Part shown: in pieces, positions 55,277 through 63,841 of the stretch
Position numbering within the stretch: position 1 is the stretch's first letter
How the letters are laid out: every line of letters begins with the position of its first letter
Assembly (NCBI GenBank): GCA_965248135.1
Contig: CBDFIN010000006.1
Location: 54,675-118,674, forward strand
From: SZUA-100 sp965248135
GTDB taxonomy: Bacteria > Pseudomonadota > Alphaproteobacteria > Rhizobiales > Rhizobiaceae
Direction: 5' to 3'
DNA: 64,000 nucleotides
Made by a program: the position numbers and the translations under genes
Notes under the pieces: model-generated
Database searches by the model: none
Told to the model about the DNA's origin: nothing
Seen by the model: only the letters and a program-made list of their open reading frames with translations

Positions 55277-56440
55277 ATGAAAAGCAAAAATCATCAACCC
55301 GGGATCAACACGATACTCACCCGTTCCGGTTACCGCCCGGCAGACTATCACGGCTTTGTTAATCCACCGGTGGTCCATGCTTCAACGGTATTGTTTCCAG
55401 ATACCCAGGTGATGCTCGACCGGTCGGCCAAATATACTTACGGCACCAGCGGGACGCCCACATCCGATGCGCTTGCCGATGCGCTCACCACCCTGGAAGA
55501 GGCGGCTGGTACGGTGTTGGTACCCTCTGGCCTTGCGGCCGTATCGGTACCGATGCTGGCCTTTGCCGGTGCCGGTGATCATGTGCTTGTGGTCGACAGC
55601 TGCTATTCTCCAACGCGCCGGTTTTGTGATACGTTGCTTGCCCGCATGGGTGTGGAGATCGAATATTTCGCTCCTGAAATAGGTGGCGAAATCAGATCTC
55701 TATTGCGACCAAACACCAGCGTCGTGCTGGCAGAAGCTCCGTGCTCGAACACTTTTGAGATGATGGACGTTCCAGCCATTTGTGAAGCTGCGAAGACGGT
55801 AGATGCAGTGGTAATGATTGATAATACATGGGCGACACCACTCAACTTTAAGCCGCTGGATCATGGTGTCGACATTTCAATCCATGCCTTGACCAAATAT
55901 CCAGCCGGTCATTCCGATCTGGTATTGGGATCGGTGTCAGCTAACCATCGCTGCTGGGAAAAATTGCTCAAAACACAATTGGCGCTGGGTGTTTGTGCCG
56001 CTCCTGATGATTGCTATTTGGCTTATCGTGGCCTTAAAACCATGGGTGTACGGCTGCAACGCCATCAAACAAGCGCATTGGAGATCGCACGCTGGCTGCA
56101 GCAGCGGGACGAAGTCGCTCGTGTGTTGCACCCCGCACTTGGCGATGATCCGGGACACGCCCTGTGGAAACGGGATTTTAAGGGCGCTTCCGGGCTATTT
56201 GGATTTGTTCTCAACCAGGCTTCCCAACTGCAGGCACGCGCCTTTCTGGATGCGTTGGAGCTTTTCGGCCTGGGCTATTCGTGGGGCGGATTTGAAAGTC
56301 TGGCGGTGATGCCATATTTGGGCGACCGGCTGATTGCCCGAGGCCCTGAAGACGGCACGCTTATCCGGCTGCAAATCGGGCTTGAGGATACTGGTGATAT
56401 CATTGCGGACCTGGAGCGCGGATTTGCGGCCCTGCGATAA
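55277..56440 (+). CDS. metC: cystathionine beta-lyase (MetC-type PLP enzyme)
   Basis: This 387-residue Cys/Met-metabolism PLP enzyme has YTYGTSGTPTSDALADAL, VMIDNTWATP and the cofactor lysine in SIHALTKYPAGHSDLVLGS. MetC cleaves cystathionine (or cystine) to homocysteine, pyruvate and ammonia. ATG 55277 gives MKSKNHQPG. An in-frame GTG at 55271, six bases after GGAG, is an alternative. Confidence 0.9.
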   Translation: MKSKNHQPGINTILTRSGYRPADYHGFVNPPVVHASTVLFPDTQVMLDRSAKYTYGTSGTPTSDALADALTTLEEAAGTVLVPSGLAAVSVPMLAFAGAGDHVLVVDSCYSPTRRFCDTLLARMGVEIEYFAPEIGGEIRSLLRPNTSVVLAEAPCSNTFEMMDVPAICEAAKTVDAVVMIDNTWATPLNFKPLDHGVDISIHALTKYPAGHSDLVLGSVSANHRCWEKLLKTQLALGVCAAPDDCYLAYRGLKTMGVRLQRHQTSALEIARWLQQRDEVARVLHPALGDDPGHALWKRDFKGASGLFGFVLNQASQLQARAFLDALELFGLGYSWGGFESLAVMPYLGDRLIARGPEDGTLIRLQIGLEDTGDIIADLERGFAALR

Positions 56441-56459
56441 CGGCAGTTTTTGTTAGCGG

Positions 56460-57266
56460 CTAACGAATGCCGCGCAGAATTCGCCGTCGCGGTAGCGCCG
56501 CTTCAAGCGGAAGATTGTCGTCAAAACGGAAGCCGATTTTTCGAATGGCGAAACTGCGGGCGACAAACAGGGTAAACAAAGCACCCATTGCAATTCCCAC
56601 AATCACATCTGAAAGATAGTGCACACCGACAAATACCCGGCTCGCACCAACCAGCAGGGCAAGTCCGATAAAATAGGGTCTATACATTGGAAATCTTAGC
56701 GATAGCGCAGTCGCAAGGGCGGCAATGGTAGCCGAATGGCCGGATGGAAAACTGGCGAAAGATGCCTCGAAGCGGAAGGGATCAAAGAAAAAGGTGCCAA
56801 ATGCTTCAGAATGTCGCGGGCGCGCCCTGCTCGCAATTTGTTTGACGAAATTGACCAAAATACCACTACCGGCAACCGATACGAAAATAAACCAGGCATC
56901 AAACAGCAAGCTCGAGAGCCAGGCTTGGCGGCGTGGCGGAAACGACTGCCAGTTGACAAACACTAGCACCAGGCAAAGAACGCCCGAAGGAACCAGGACC
57001 CATTCGGATTTGCCGATATCGGTGACCATTCGGAAAAATCTGATCACTCCCGTTGGCGCTGCGGCCGCCACTTGATGGGCCGCCTCATCGAATAGAAAAT
57101 AAGACAGCACCGTCAGTGTCAGTGTCAAGACAAGTAGATCGGAATAGACAACCGGCCAACGGCTGTTCTGCTCACGCGAGGATCGCCTCTTGTTTCGCTT
57201 CGCCATCGCTTTGGCGAAGCGGCGGTGTCTTTGTATCAGCGGATTTTCCGTGGGAATTTTGCTCAT
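56460..57266 (-). CDS. PAP2-family membrane phosphatase
   Basis: This 268-residue phosphatase has about five helices and the full acid-phosphatase signature KQIASRARP, FPSGHS and SRVFVGVHYLSD. It probably dephosphorylates a lipid or isoprenyl phosphate. It starts within the MFS stop (ATGA) and is last of a three-gene operon with the methyltransferase-like protein and exporter. Confidence 0.88.
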   Translation of the reverse strand: MSKIPTENPLIQRHRRFAKAMAKRNKRRSSREQNSRWPVVYSDLLVLTLTLTVLSYFLFDEAAHQVAAAAPTGVIRFFRMVTDIGKSEWVLVPSGVLCLVLVFVNWQSFPPRRQAWLSSLLFDAWFIFVSVAGSGILVNFVKQIASRARPRHSEAFGTFFFDPFRFEASFASFPSGHSATIAALATALSLRFPMYRPYFIGLALLVGASRVFVGVHYLSDVIVGIAMGALFTLFVARSFAIRKIGFRFDDNLPLEAALPRRRILRGIR

Positions 57267-58429
57267 ACCGTTACCATATGCAGCTTTTTCGGCAAAAAAC
57301 CCAGACAGATCAGTCCAACAACAGCAGCCGCCGCAAACAGCAAATCCGTTCCGACCAAATTCGCCAAATGGCCACCGGCAAATGGCCCGGCAAACTGCCC
57401 CACCGATATCAGCAAAAACGTCGTACCAAAGCCCGCCGATGGACGCTCAGCGAATACATTCATGCTCCACACACCGTAAATGCCGGTTACGGCGATAAAT
57501 GCGCCACCAAAATAGGCTGCGGATATCAGCATGGCCGCATCGTTGTTTGGTAACATGACAAATATAACAAGCGAAATAATGTAGGCCGAAATTGCCACTA
57601 TACTAGCTTGGTACAATCCAAGCCGGTGAACAAGTTGACCGGTAAGGGCGCCGGTCAGTCCCGCCAGACCAATCAACAGCCAGAACAGAGTGACAAATTC
57701 TTGTGATCTGCCCTGATTATTAACCAATAAATCGGGGGAAAACACCCAATATATAGAACTTGATATGCCGAACAGGAAGGCCGAAACAAATAGTGGAACG
57801 CTGTGTTTGTTGACCAGCCAGCGAAACGTGATCGGCCAGCGGTCATGGAGCGAGTTTCTGGTAAATGGCCCATTCGGCAGGATCATCCAATTCCAAACGG
57901 TTACAACTGCCGATATAGTTGCAAATGTCAAAAGACACAGCCGCCAGTCATTGAGAAATAACAGTGCTGCCGGCGCTGAAATGATGATACCGATTGAGGT
58001 GCCGGAGTTGACGGTCGTGTAAATCCGGTCGCGATCCCTTTCGGCAACAAGCCGGGTGATGGCATCGGAAAGTGGTGGATAGGAGAAGCCGGGGCTCATG
58101 CCGGCGGCAAATAAGCCGACGATGAGCATCATCTCGTCCTGGGCGAGAGAAGCAAGCAGCATACCGCCGGTCGCAAGCACGCCTCCGGTTACCACCAGCA
58201 CACGTGGGCCCACACTGCCTGACAGCGTTGAAGAAATGAGACTGGCGAACAGGTATCCAAGATAAGATATGCTGACCGCAACACCGGCCTCGGCAATTGT
58301 CAGGTTCATTTCCTGGCGAATTTCGGGAAGAAACAGACCAAAGGAGTATCGCGCAAACCCAAAAGTGACAGCAACAATCAGGATGCAGGGTGGAACGACT
58401 GTCCCTGCGGAACGAATTTTTGACGTCAT
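57263..58429 (-). CDS. MFS transporter
   Basis: This 388-residue, 12-helix major facilitator has FGFARYSFGLFLPEIRQEMNLTIAEAG near the N-terminus and a family-like DAITRLVAERDRDR loop. Of the YbfB/CynX-like type; the substrate is unknown. It overlaps the stop of the methyltransferase-like gene (ATGA) and the start of the PAP2 gene. Confidence 0.85.
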   Translation of the reverse strand: MTSKIRSAGTVVPPCILIVAVTFGFARYSFGLFLPEIRQEMNLTIAEAGVAVSISYLGYLFASLISSTLSGSVGPRVLVVTGGVLATGGMLLASLAQDEMMLIVGLFAAGMSPGFSYPPLSDAITRLVAERDRDRIYTTVNSGTSIGIIISAPAALLFLNDWRLCLLTFATISAVVTVWNWMILPNGPFTRNSLHDRWPITFRWLVNKHSVPLFVSAFLFGISSSIYWVFSPDLLVNNQGRSQEFVTLFWLLIGLAGLTGALTGQLVHRLGLYQASIVAISAYIISLVIFVMLPNNDAAMLISAAYFGGAFIAVTGIYGVWSMNVFAERPSAGFGTTFLLISVGQFAGPFAGGHLANLVGTDLLFAAAAVVGLICLGFLPKKLHMVTV

Positions 58430-59469
58430 TTAGGCCTCGGGTCGGCTACGCGTTCGCATAACTGCAATTCAAGCGATCCATCGCCAGATGTCAACTCCGA
58501 TATGACTGCAAATTCGCCCTTCCCTTCCCTCAATTCCCGTAATTCATCTTTGGTATATTTTAGACAGTAATTGGTTACAAAATAGACCGACTGACCGCCA
58601 TCGTCGACAAATTGTTCGTGACATATCGCAGCCTTATAAACCGCCCCATCAACATCGATGTCGGTGATTGAAGCACCATAGCAAGAACCAATATCACCGT
58701 AGGCCCGGCGCAGGCAGTTTTTTGAAAACCGTTTCATTTCATCGAGCTGATAGAAAGCATCAATGGGGCCGTGGTCGTGCGGTGAATAGATTTGCATTTC
58801 CGCCAGATAGACATCGCCAGGCCGCATTATACGCTTGAGCAAATCATATGTTTCCAATGGTGTATGATTGCCTTCCTGAAAACCCAGTGAGGTAAATACC
58901 ACAGGATTGGTATTGCCGAGATGGGTTGCAGTAATGTCGTTGAAATTCATCGCCAGGTGGTTGATCTCAATTTTCGACCAAACGCGTGATATTACCTCTC
59001 GCATAGGTTTGGCCGAAGAGGGGTTAATATCGACCGAAGTATAGCCGGCTATATCAACGCCGCGGGCTCTCAACGCGCTGACAAGCAGTTCGGTTTTAAC
59101 CGGCTCAGGGCCAAGTTCTACATAATCAATGGTTTGGCCGTAATAGCGCTCGGCGATAATATCGCAAGTTTGGTTGAATGTGTCAGCAAGACAATACCCC
59201 CCCGAAGCCGAAACGCCAACAGAAGCATCAGTAATTCCCCGGTAGTTGAGACTGCGCATCAATTCAAACACCTCAACCAAATCTGAGTGAGATCCGTAAG
59301 GCAATTGATAGTTGCTGTATTTTTCCTCGTTAGTAGCCGAACCAATAACCATTGAGCCGATTTTAACGACATTTGCATCGAATTCCTCCAGATGCTTGGT
59401 CAGACCGCTGATCGCCGCATGATTAAGATTCGAATTTGAAACATCTCCTGTGATTGTATTCTTGCTCAT
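58426..59469 (-). CDS. putative SAM-dependent methyltransferase, EgtD-like
   Basis: 347 residues. A Rossmann-like core (DYVELGPEPVKTELLVSALRARG, YTSVDINPSS, NPVVFTSLGFQEGN, RPGDVYLAEMQIYSP) resembles the EgtD/DUF2260 histidine-methyltransferase fold but is divergent. The acceptor is unknown. It is the first gene of a unit with an MFS exporter and PAP2 phosphatase and is divergent from a LysR regulator, which suggests a small-molecule modification and export role. Confidence 0.65.
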   Translation of the reverse strand: MSKNTITGDVSNSNLNHAAISGLTKHLEEFDANVVKIGSMVIGSATNEEKYSNYQLPYGSHSDLVEVFELMRSLNYRGITDASVGVSASGGYCLADTFNQTCDIIAERYYGQTIDYVELGPEPVKTELLVSALRARGVDIAGYTSVDINPSSAKPMREVISRVWSKIEINHLAMNFNDITATHLGNTNPVVFTSLGFQEGNHTPLETYDLLKRIMRPGDVYLAEMQIYSPHDHGPIDAFYQLDEMKRFSKNCLRRAYGDIGSCYGASITDIDVDGAVYKAAICHEQFVDDGGQSVYFVTNYCLKYTKDELRELREGKGEFAVISELTSGDGSLELQLCERVADPRPK

Positions 59470-59496
59470 AGTACCCCTCCCATCAACAACGCAAAC

Positions 59497-59524
59497 TTAC
59501 GCTAAGTAAGCTTACGTTAAGTAA
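59497..59524. promoter_or_regulatory. tandem operator TTACGYTAAGTAA x2
   Basis: TTACGCTAAGTAA (59497-59509) and TTACGTTAAGTAA (59512-59524) are near-identical 13-mers spaced 15 bases start to start. Each has TTAC/GTAA inverted ends. They lie between the divergent methyltransferase operon and the lysR gene, a classic place for LysR binding. Confidence 0.65.
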
Positions 59525-59627
59525 ACTTGTTTTGTGTATTCTGTTTGTTATTTACCAAAATTACTATTGTATTGTAACGCCAAATAAGTTTATTGTGGTA
59601 TTTACGAAATCAATTGGTGAGAGCTGT

Positions 59628-60572
59628 ATGGACTATCTTGAAATACCCCATAAATGGAAACCAAAGCACAAAGTCGGCCGATTGGAGATCGGCCTGTTAC
59701 AATCGTTGATTGCGGTTTCGGAATCAAAATCACTCAGTCAGGGTGCCCAGAAACTTAATATCCCCCAGCCGACAATGAGCTTGCAGCTAAAACGGCTGGA
59801 AGAACGCTCTGGCCGCGCATTGTTCAAACCCGGCGGGCGGGGAAAACCGGTGCGGCTTTCACGCCATGGTGAGCGACTGGTCGAATATGCCAAGCGTATT
59901 CTGCTGATTTATGATGAGGCGACACTCTACCTTTCCTCGCCTGATCTTACCGGCGAGGTGCGTGTGGGCATTCCGGAGTGGTTTGCCGAATCGGGCTTGA
60001 ACGAGGTGTTGGCCCGGTTCAAGGAAATTTACCGTGATGTGCAGATCAAGCTGGTGGCGGCGCCGAGCAACCGGTTACGGGCGCACATTATATCCGGTGA
60101 ACTGGATGTGTGTGTTTCGATCACCGGCGACGGGCTTGAACCGGCCGGACAGATTTGGCGGGAACCGCTGCATTGGGTCGCCAACCGGGATCTTCGCTGT
60201 TTAAAGCGCGAATTGTTGCCGGTCGGTCTGTTTTCAGAGCCCTGCCCGTTCAGAAACCACGTAATCCGTCATCTGGGTTCGCTCGGGCGGCTTTGGCGCG
60301 AAGAATATGTCAGTGATAGCGTTGCGACAATTCGCACCGCCGTAGTTGCCGGTCTGGCAGTATCGGCCTTTCCCGCCGGGGCAATCACCAGCGAACTGAC
60401 CATTATTGATGATCGTCCGGGTTTTGCCCCGCTGCCACCGGTTGAACTTGCTATTCACCAGTCGACCCAGCGCAAAAACATGCCGGAACTCAACACCCTG
60501 GTTGAACATTTGAGCGAGTTCATCAGTCGCAAAATGAAGGTGCTGGAGGAAAGAAACTCGCAGTTGGTGTGA
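59628..60572 (+). CDS. LysR-family transcriptional regulator
   Basis: 314 residues. N-terminal wHTH (about 20-85: LEIGLLQSLIAVSESKSLSQGAQKLNIPQPTMSLQLKRLEE) and a C-terminal substrate-binding domain (GEVRVGIPEWFAESG, VVAGLAVSAFP). The ATG at 59628 has GGTGAG upstream; the frame extends to 59532 through the operator. It probably regulates the divergent methyltransferase-MFS-PAP2 operon. Confidence 0.9.
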   Translation: MDYLEIPHKWKPKHKVGRLEIGLLQSLIAVSESKSLSQGAQKLNIPQPTMSLQLKRLEERSGRALFKPGGRGKPVRLSRHGERLVEYAKRILLIYDEATLYLSSPDLTGEVRVGIPEWFAESGLNEVLARFKEIYRDVQIKLVAAPSNRLRAHIISGELDVCVSITGDGLEPAGQIWREPLHWVANRDLRCLKRELLPVGLFSEPCPFRNHVIRHLGSLGRLWREEYVSDSVATIRTAVVAGLAVSAFPAGAITSELTIIDDRPGFAPLPPVELAIHQSTQRKNMPELNTLVEHLSEFISRKMKVLEERNSQLV

Positions 60573-60841
60573 CCTGTATCTTGATTGATGTGCTCGCAGA
60601 GCTGGCTGATCAGATGGAACAGAAGCTGGCCGCCGGATTGTGCAAATGGCACGAAGCCCGTTCGGCGGACAAACACGGCTCCTGTCCATGTTTGCTTTAC
60701 CCGCCTCACCATCAATGATCAGCAGATCAACGCGGGTCAACCGGTCCGTCATGCGTCCGGCTTTTTAATCCCTGTGGTCGGCTTCAGGGCGATTGACCAG
60801 ATCAACTGCGCTGAAGAACCTGACCCGATGGCGGGCCTTTA
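60573..60841 (-). pseudogene. IS21-family IstB ATPase remnant
   Basis: On the minus strand RHRVRFFSAVDLVNRPEADH, GRMTDRLTRVDLLIID and, after a frame change, PFAQSGGQLLFHLISQLCEH are the middle of IstB (usual VRFFNVVDLVNKLE ... LTRLDLVILDELGYLPFAQSGGQLLFHL). It is broken by frameshifts and lacks its P-loop end. Confidence 0.75.
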
Positions 60842-61499
60842 TCATGTTGACACCGATAGCAGTTGCCAGATGCGGCGGTCATGCTCACCAGCAATCTGCT
60901 CGTTCTGTAGCAAAATGATCTTGGTTGCTGTTGCCCGAAGCTGTACCGGTTTGCCGGCAGCTAGTGGTCTGGCCGAAACGCTTGAATCCTTTTTCAGCAC
61001 GTTCTTTTTCAAGCGTTTTGGCCACAAAGACCACTAGCAACTTATTGAATTCTAGTGGTTCTTATGATTCCAACATTTGCCATAAGTACGAGCCGCTGGC
61101 GGATGCAAATGTTGGTACAGAACCACTAGGACCGAAACGCTGTAACGATTGCGCTCAAAGTTCACGAGACAGGTTTTGGAAACGGCGACAGTTGTCTCAT
61201 GGAAACCATTGAAGGAGCCCTGGCACGGCACCAACGCATTTTGCTGTTCCAGAAAAACATCATAAATCATTCGTTCCTTGAACACTGGATGCCTGGTTAC
61301 CTTGGCATGTTCGATAACCTGTTCATACAGTATCTCATTTGGTCATCATTATTTGCCACCTTCAATCGCGGTGCAAAATGCCGCCCGCGCGATACCTTCA
61401 CTCAGGTATCTCAACCTGTCCTTTCTCCCAGCCTGCGGCAGGAGAACAGGCGACAGGCTCCACAAGGTGGTGCGAGCACATCTGTTCGAACCTTTTATT
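60842..61499 (-). pseudogene. IS21-family IstA transposase remnant, interrupted by the double-hairpin element
   Basis: Minus-strand pieces FEQMCSHHLVEPVACSPAAGWEKGQVE, FKERMIYDVFLEQQ, GSFNGFHETTVAVSKTCLVNF, ERNRYSVSV and, after the element, LAAGKPVQLRATATKIILLQ NEQIAGEHDRRIWQL are the C-terminal half of IstA. Stops and frameshifts near 61398 show decay. The element at 60961-61129 splits the RYSVSV/LAAGKP junction; removing 165 bases restores the frame exactly. Confidence 0.8.
60961..61129 (-). mobile_element. CTAG-flanked double-hairpin mobile element, copy 2, inside istA
   Basis: Hairpin C (60961-61037) and hairpin A' (61052-61129) are joined by CAACTTATTGAATT. Both have CTAGTGG...CCACTAG ends. 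A' has the same stems as hairpin A of copy 1 (CTAGTGGTTC, CCAACATTTGC) with a different loop. C has an unrelated inner stem (TGGCC, CGCTTGAA / TTCAAGCG, GGCCA). Total 169 bases, as in copy 1. Deleting one CTAG plus the 161 bases between rejoins istA in frame, which identifies CTAG as the target duplication. Confidence 0.85.
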
Positions 61500-61650
61500 G
61501 AACTTTCGATCCACCAGCAACAATTCTATCGATGATGCATCAAACACAGCCAGATAGCGCCGCATCAAGGCAATGCGTTCAGCCGTGCTGCTTGTACCGC
61601 CATTGTCCAGCATCACCCACATCAAGGGCACACGAAACCGCCGCGTTATA
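61500..61650 (-). pseudogene. IS4-family transposase fragment
   Basis: MPLMWVMLDNGGTSSTAERIALMRRYLAVF and IELLLVDRKF match the DDE core region of IS4-type transposases (usual VWTVLDKAGSSSTAERIALM ... LLLADREF). Only about 44 codons remain, running directly into the istA remnant. Confidence 0.7.
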
Positions 61651-61686
61651 GCTGGACACTTTCAAAATGATTCGATCAGTAGACTC

Positions 61687-61748
61687 TTCGCTCACTGCGG
61701 GCTCTACCCGGGCCTCCGCGGGGGTGGCGCAAAGGCACCGGTCGCTGC
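61687..61748. repeat. dispersed GC-rich intergenic repeat, copy 3 (partial)
   Basis: TTCGCTCACTGCGGGC, then CCCGGGCCTCCGCGGGGG and GGCACCGGTCGCTGC match the reverse complement of the core and CAGCGACCGG end seen at 63723-63825. It is cut by the IS630 element at the TA at 61752. Confidence 0.65.
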
Positions 61749-61764
61749 TAGTACCCTGATTCAT

Positions 61765-62385
61765 CTATATTACTGGGTACAGGCTTTTGAGTTTATTCCG
61801 TGCGGCATCTGTTGAAAAGTGCCAATCGGCCTTTGCGTTGTGTTTGTTGCGGTGATTTTGCCATGCGGCGCTTTCGGTTTCAAGCAAAGCTTTATCCGAG
61901 ATACGGCGATCCAGACATTGCGATGTGAGCACACTCAATTCAGTTTCGGCCATATTGAGCCATGAGCCGTGCTTTGGCGTAAAATGCCATTCAAACCGCT
62001 CAACCAGACGACGTGCTTCGCTCGGTTCGAAGGCCTGATAAAGCGAGGCGGGGCAATGGGTGTTGAGATTATCCTGCACAAGGATGATTTTCCCGGCCCC
62101 TGCAAAATGGGTATCGGCCAGATCTTTCAGAACATGGGCATAATCAATGGCTGTGCGGCGCTTTATTACCTTGATGTGCCGCCAGCCCTCGAGCGGAGCG
62201 AACAGCATGAACAGATTGGCGGTGCCATTGCGTTCATACTCATAATCGAAACGCTGGACCTGACCTGGCTTCATTGGAACCGGTGTGCGGGTTTCCTTGA
62301 CAAGCTGTTTTGATGTCTCGTCGAGGCAGACCAGCGGGCGTTTGGGGTCATGGGGGCGGGTATAAACCTCTAAAACATCCTCCAT
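61765..62385 (-). CDS. IS630 transposase, C-terminal (catalytic) frame
   Basis: 206-residue visible frame with the DDE parts CLDETSKQLVKETR, LVQDNLNTH and HFTPKHGSWLNMAETELSVL. The homologous frame actually begins further upstream (KPHRCKYWVIPPKQNAAFVAAMED), in the -1 frame relative to the N-terminal ORF. The stop lies in the terminal inverted repeat. Confidence 0.85.
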   Translation of the reverse strand: MEDVLEVYTRPHDPKRPLVCLDETSKQLVKETRTPVPMKPGQVQRFDYEYERNGTANLFMLFAPLEGWRHIKVIKRRTAIDYAHVLKDLADTHFAGAGKIILVQDNLNTHCPASLYQAFEPSEARRLVERFEWHFTPKHGSWLNMAETELSVLTSQCLDRRISDKALLETESAAWQNHRNKHNAKADWHFSTDAARNKLKSLYPVI

Positions 62386-62431
62386 CGCGGCGACAAAGGC
62401 GGCGTTTTGTTTGGGGGGGATGACCCAATAC

Positions 62432-62914
62432 TTACACCGATGGGGTTTGAGAGTGTTTTTTTAAAACCCGACCGATTGTTGAATCGCTGGCTTTCTCAAC
62501 AATGCCAAGCTCCACCACCTTTTCTTCCAGAAGCCGCAACGACCAGCGAGCATGGCCGACTGGCGGTTCAGAGCAGGCCAACTGGATAAGGCGAGCCTCC
62601 TTTTCACCATCAAATATCGGTTCAATCGGTGGCTTTTCGCGCTTCTTGCGATTGATCGCCGCCTCAAGCCCATGCTCTATCAAACGCCGACGGATACGAC
62701 AAACCGTCGAAACGCTGGTCTCAAGCGCTTCGCCAATCCGTTCATCACTCCAGCCCTCACCATCCGTCGAAACATCGGCCTTCAGCAAAATCCGCGCCTT
62801 CAAAAGACGCCCGGCCGCATCGCGCCCGGTGTTGATTATGGTTTTAAGTGAACTTCTTTCCTCACTGCTCAACCGAACAACATATTTCTTTACCCCACCC
62901 GCACCAGTCACCAT
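62432..62914 (-). CDS. IS630 transposase, N-terminal (DNA-binding) frame
   Basis: 160-residue frame with helix-turn-helix region (DERIGEALETSVSTVCRIRRRLIEHGLEAAINRKKREKPP) and GHARWSLRLLEEKVVELGIVEKASDSTIGRVLKK. It runs over A7 in TTTTAAAAAAAC (near 62455), where a -1 shift would join it to the catalytic frame. Confidence 0.85.
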   Translation of the reverse strand: MVTGAGGVKKYVVRLSSEERSSLKTIINTGRDAAGRLLKARILLKADVSTDGEGWSDERIGEALETSVSTVCRIRRRLIEHGLEAAINRKKREKPPIEPIFDGEKEARLIQLACSEPPVGHARWSLRLLEEKVVELGIVEKASDSTIGRVLKKHSQTPSV

Positions 62915-62959
62915 AATAGCCTCAATCAGAAAAACAAAATCAATGAAGCTGAATCAGTA

Positions 62960-63362
62960 CTCGGCAAACATGTCAAATTAAAAGAAGCGAGGCACTAGCT
63001 CCTGATGAGCCATGATCACTTTAAAGTAATCATGCTATATCGCAGAGTTTCTCGCGCGGCCACAAACTGTCCCGCCGATCAACCTTCCCTTGGTATAACG
63101 CTTCACCAAGATCAAACATCCTGCTGATTCGCAGATGCACCGTATGCGTTTTTTCCACTAATCTTCGTCTGCTCCAAAGTCTCATTTTTTAAAAACTAAT
63201 TGCTTGCATCAGAACTCTCAGCGAAATTGCTCTGTTTTAGCCGGGATGGCGGCTATTTGGCACTGATTTTCAATTGTCCAAGAATCAAATCATGCGACAA
63301 AGCGGGACTAATGTGTTACGAGATTAGTGTTTGATTTCAATGACATTCGAAGGGGAATTAAA
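62960..63362. other. gene-free region with repeat fragments, upstream of GYD gene
   Basis: About 400 bases without a supported gene. It holds the palindrome at 63012-63035 and a reverse-orientation TTATACCAAGGGAAG motif (63084-63098, identical to the arm at 613). The last 100 bases are AT-rich and presumably carry the GYD gene promoter. Confidence 0.5.
63012..63035. repeat. CATGAT/ATCATG palindrome, copy 1
   Basis: CATGATCACTT-TAAAGTAATCATG forms a stem (CATGAT/ATCATG plus ACT/AGT). It is preceded by CCTGATGAGC and followed by CTATATCGC. Two near-identical copies lie at 63700 and 63842. Confidence 0.65.
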
Positions 63363-63704
63363 ATGCCATTGTTCATTACCCACGGAACATATACGCCATC
63401 GGCAATTGAAGGCATGCTTGCGGATCCTACAGATCGCGCTACGGCTTTGAAAACGATGGTCGAACAGGCAGGTGGACAGATTGTTGAACTTTACATGACG
63501 ACCGGGGAGCATGATTTCGTTTTGGTTTCAGAATCCCTTGATGAAGAAATTGCGGTTGCTTGGAGCATGGTCACCGTCGCTTCGGGCACAGTAACAAATC
63601 TGAGAACTGCTCGCGCTTGGAAATCAAGTGAGTTCAAAACGGTTGTCCAAAAAGCGGCGGGCCTGGCAGACGCATACACTCCCCCAGGTGGTCATATAGC
63701 ATGA
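63363..63704 (+). CDS. GYD-domain protein
   Basis: This 113-residue ferredoxin-like-fold protein is of the GYD family (LFITHGTYTPSAIEGML, ALKTMVEQAGGQIVELYMTTGEHDFVLVSE, GTVTNLRTARAW). The function is unsettled. ATG 63363 has AAGGGG seven bases upstream. Its stop codon lies inside the palindrome copy at 63700-63723. Confidence 0.85.
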   Translation: MPLFITHGTYTPSAIEGMLADPTDRATALKTMVEQAGGQIVELYMTTGEHDFVLVSESLDEEIAVAWSMVTVASGTVTNLRTARAWKSSEFKTVVQKAAGLADAYTPPGGHIA

Positions 63705-63723
63705 TCACTTGAAAATAATCATG
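63700..63723. repeat. CATGAT/ATCATG palindrome, copy 2
   Basis: CATGATCACTT-GAAAATAATCATG, overlapping the TGA stop of the GYD gene. It could act as that gene's terminator hairpin. It abuts the GC-rich repeat copy 4. Confidence 0.65.
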
Positions 63724-63825
63724 CTATAGCTAAACGAGCCAAACATGATTCCACCATTTGTTTTTTTGCTCACGGCGGGCGCTGCCCGGGCCTCCGCGGG
63801 GGCGGCGCACAAGCGCCGGTCGCTG
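63723..63825. repeat. dispersed GC-rich intergenic repeat, copy 4 (reverse orientation)
   Basis: Reverse complement of the 24031-24137 copy: CTATAGCTAAACGAGC, CCATTTGTTTTTTTGCTCAC, GGGCCTCCGCGGGGGCGGCG, CGCCGGTCGCTG. Identity is high along about 100 bases. Confidence 0.75.
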
Positions 63826-63841
63826 TGCGTTCCTGATGAGC

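Larger units (their letters stand above)
61752..62959 (-). mobile_element. IS630-family insertion sequence, apparently complete
   Basis: About 1.2 kb bounded by TA dinucleotides and imperfect terminal inverted repeats: CTGATTCATCTATATT at the left (from 61756) and CTGATTCAGCTTCATT read inward from the right (ending 62957). It holds two minus-strand frames of one transposase. It inserted into the GC-rich repeat copy 3. Confidence 0.75.

Noticed and set aside
60573..61037. Plus-strand 150-residue open frame from about 60585
   Set aside because: It is the antisense of IS21 IstB/IstA homology and crosses a hairpin element; no plus-strand family match.
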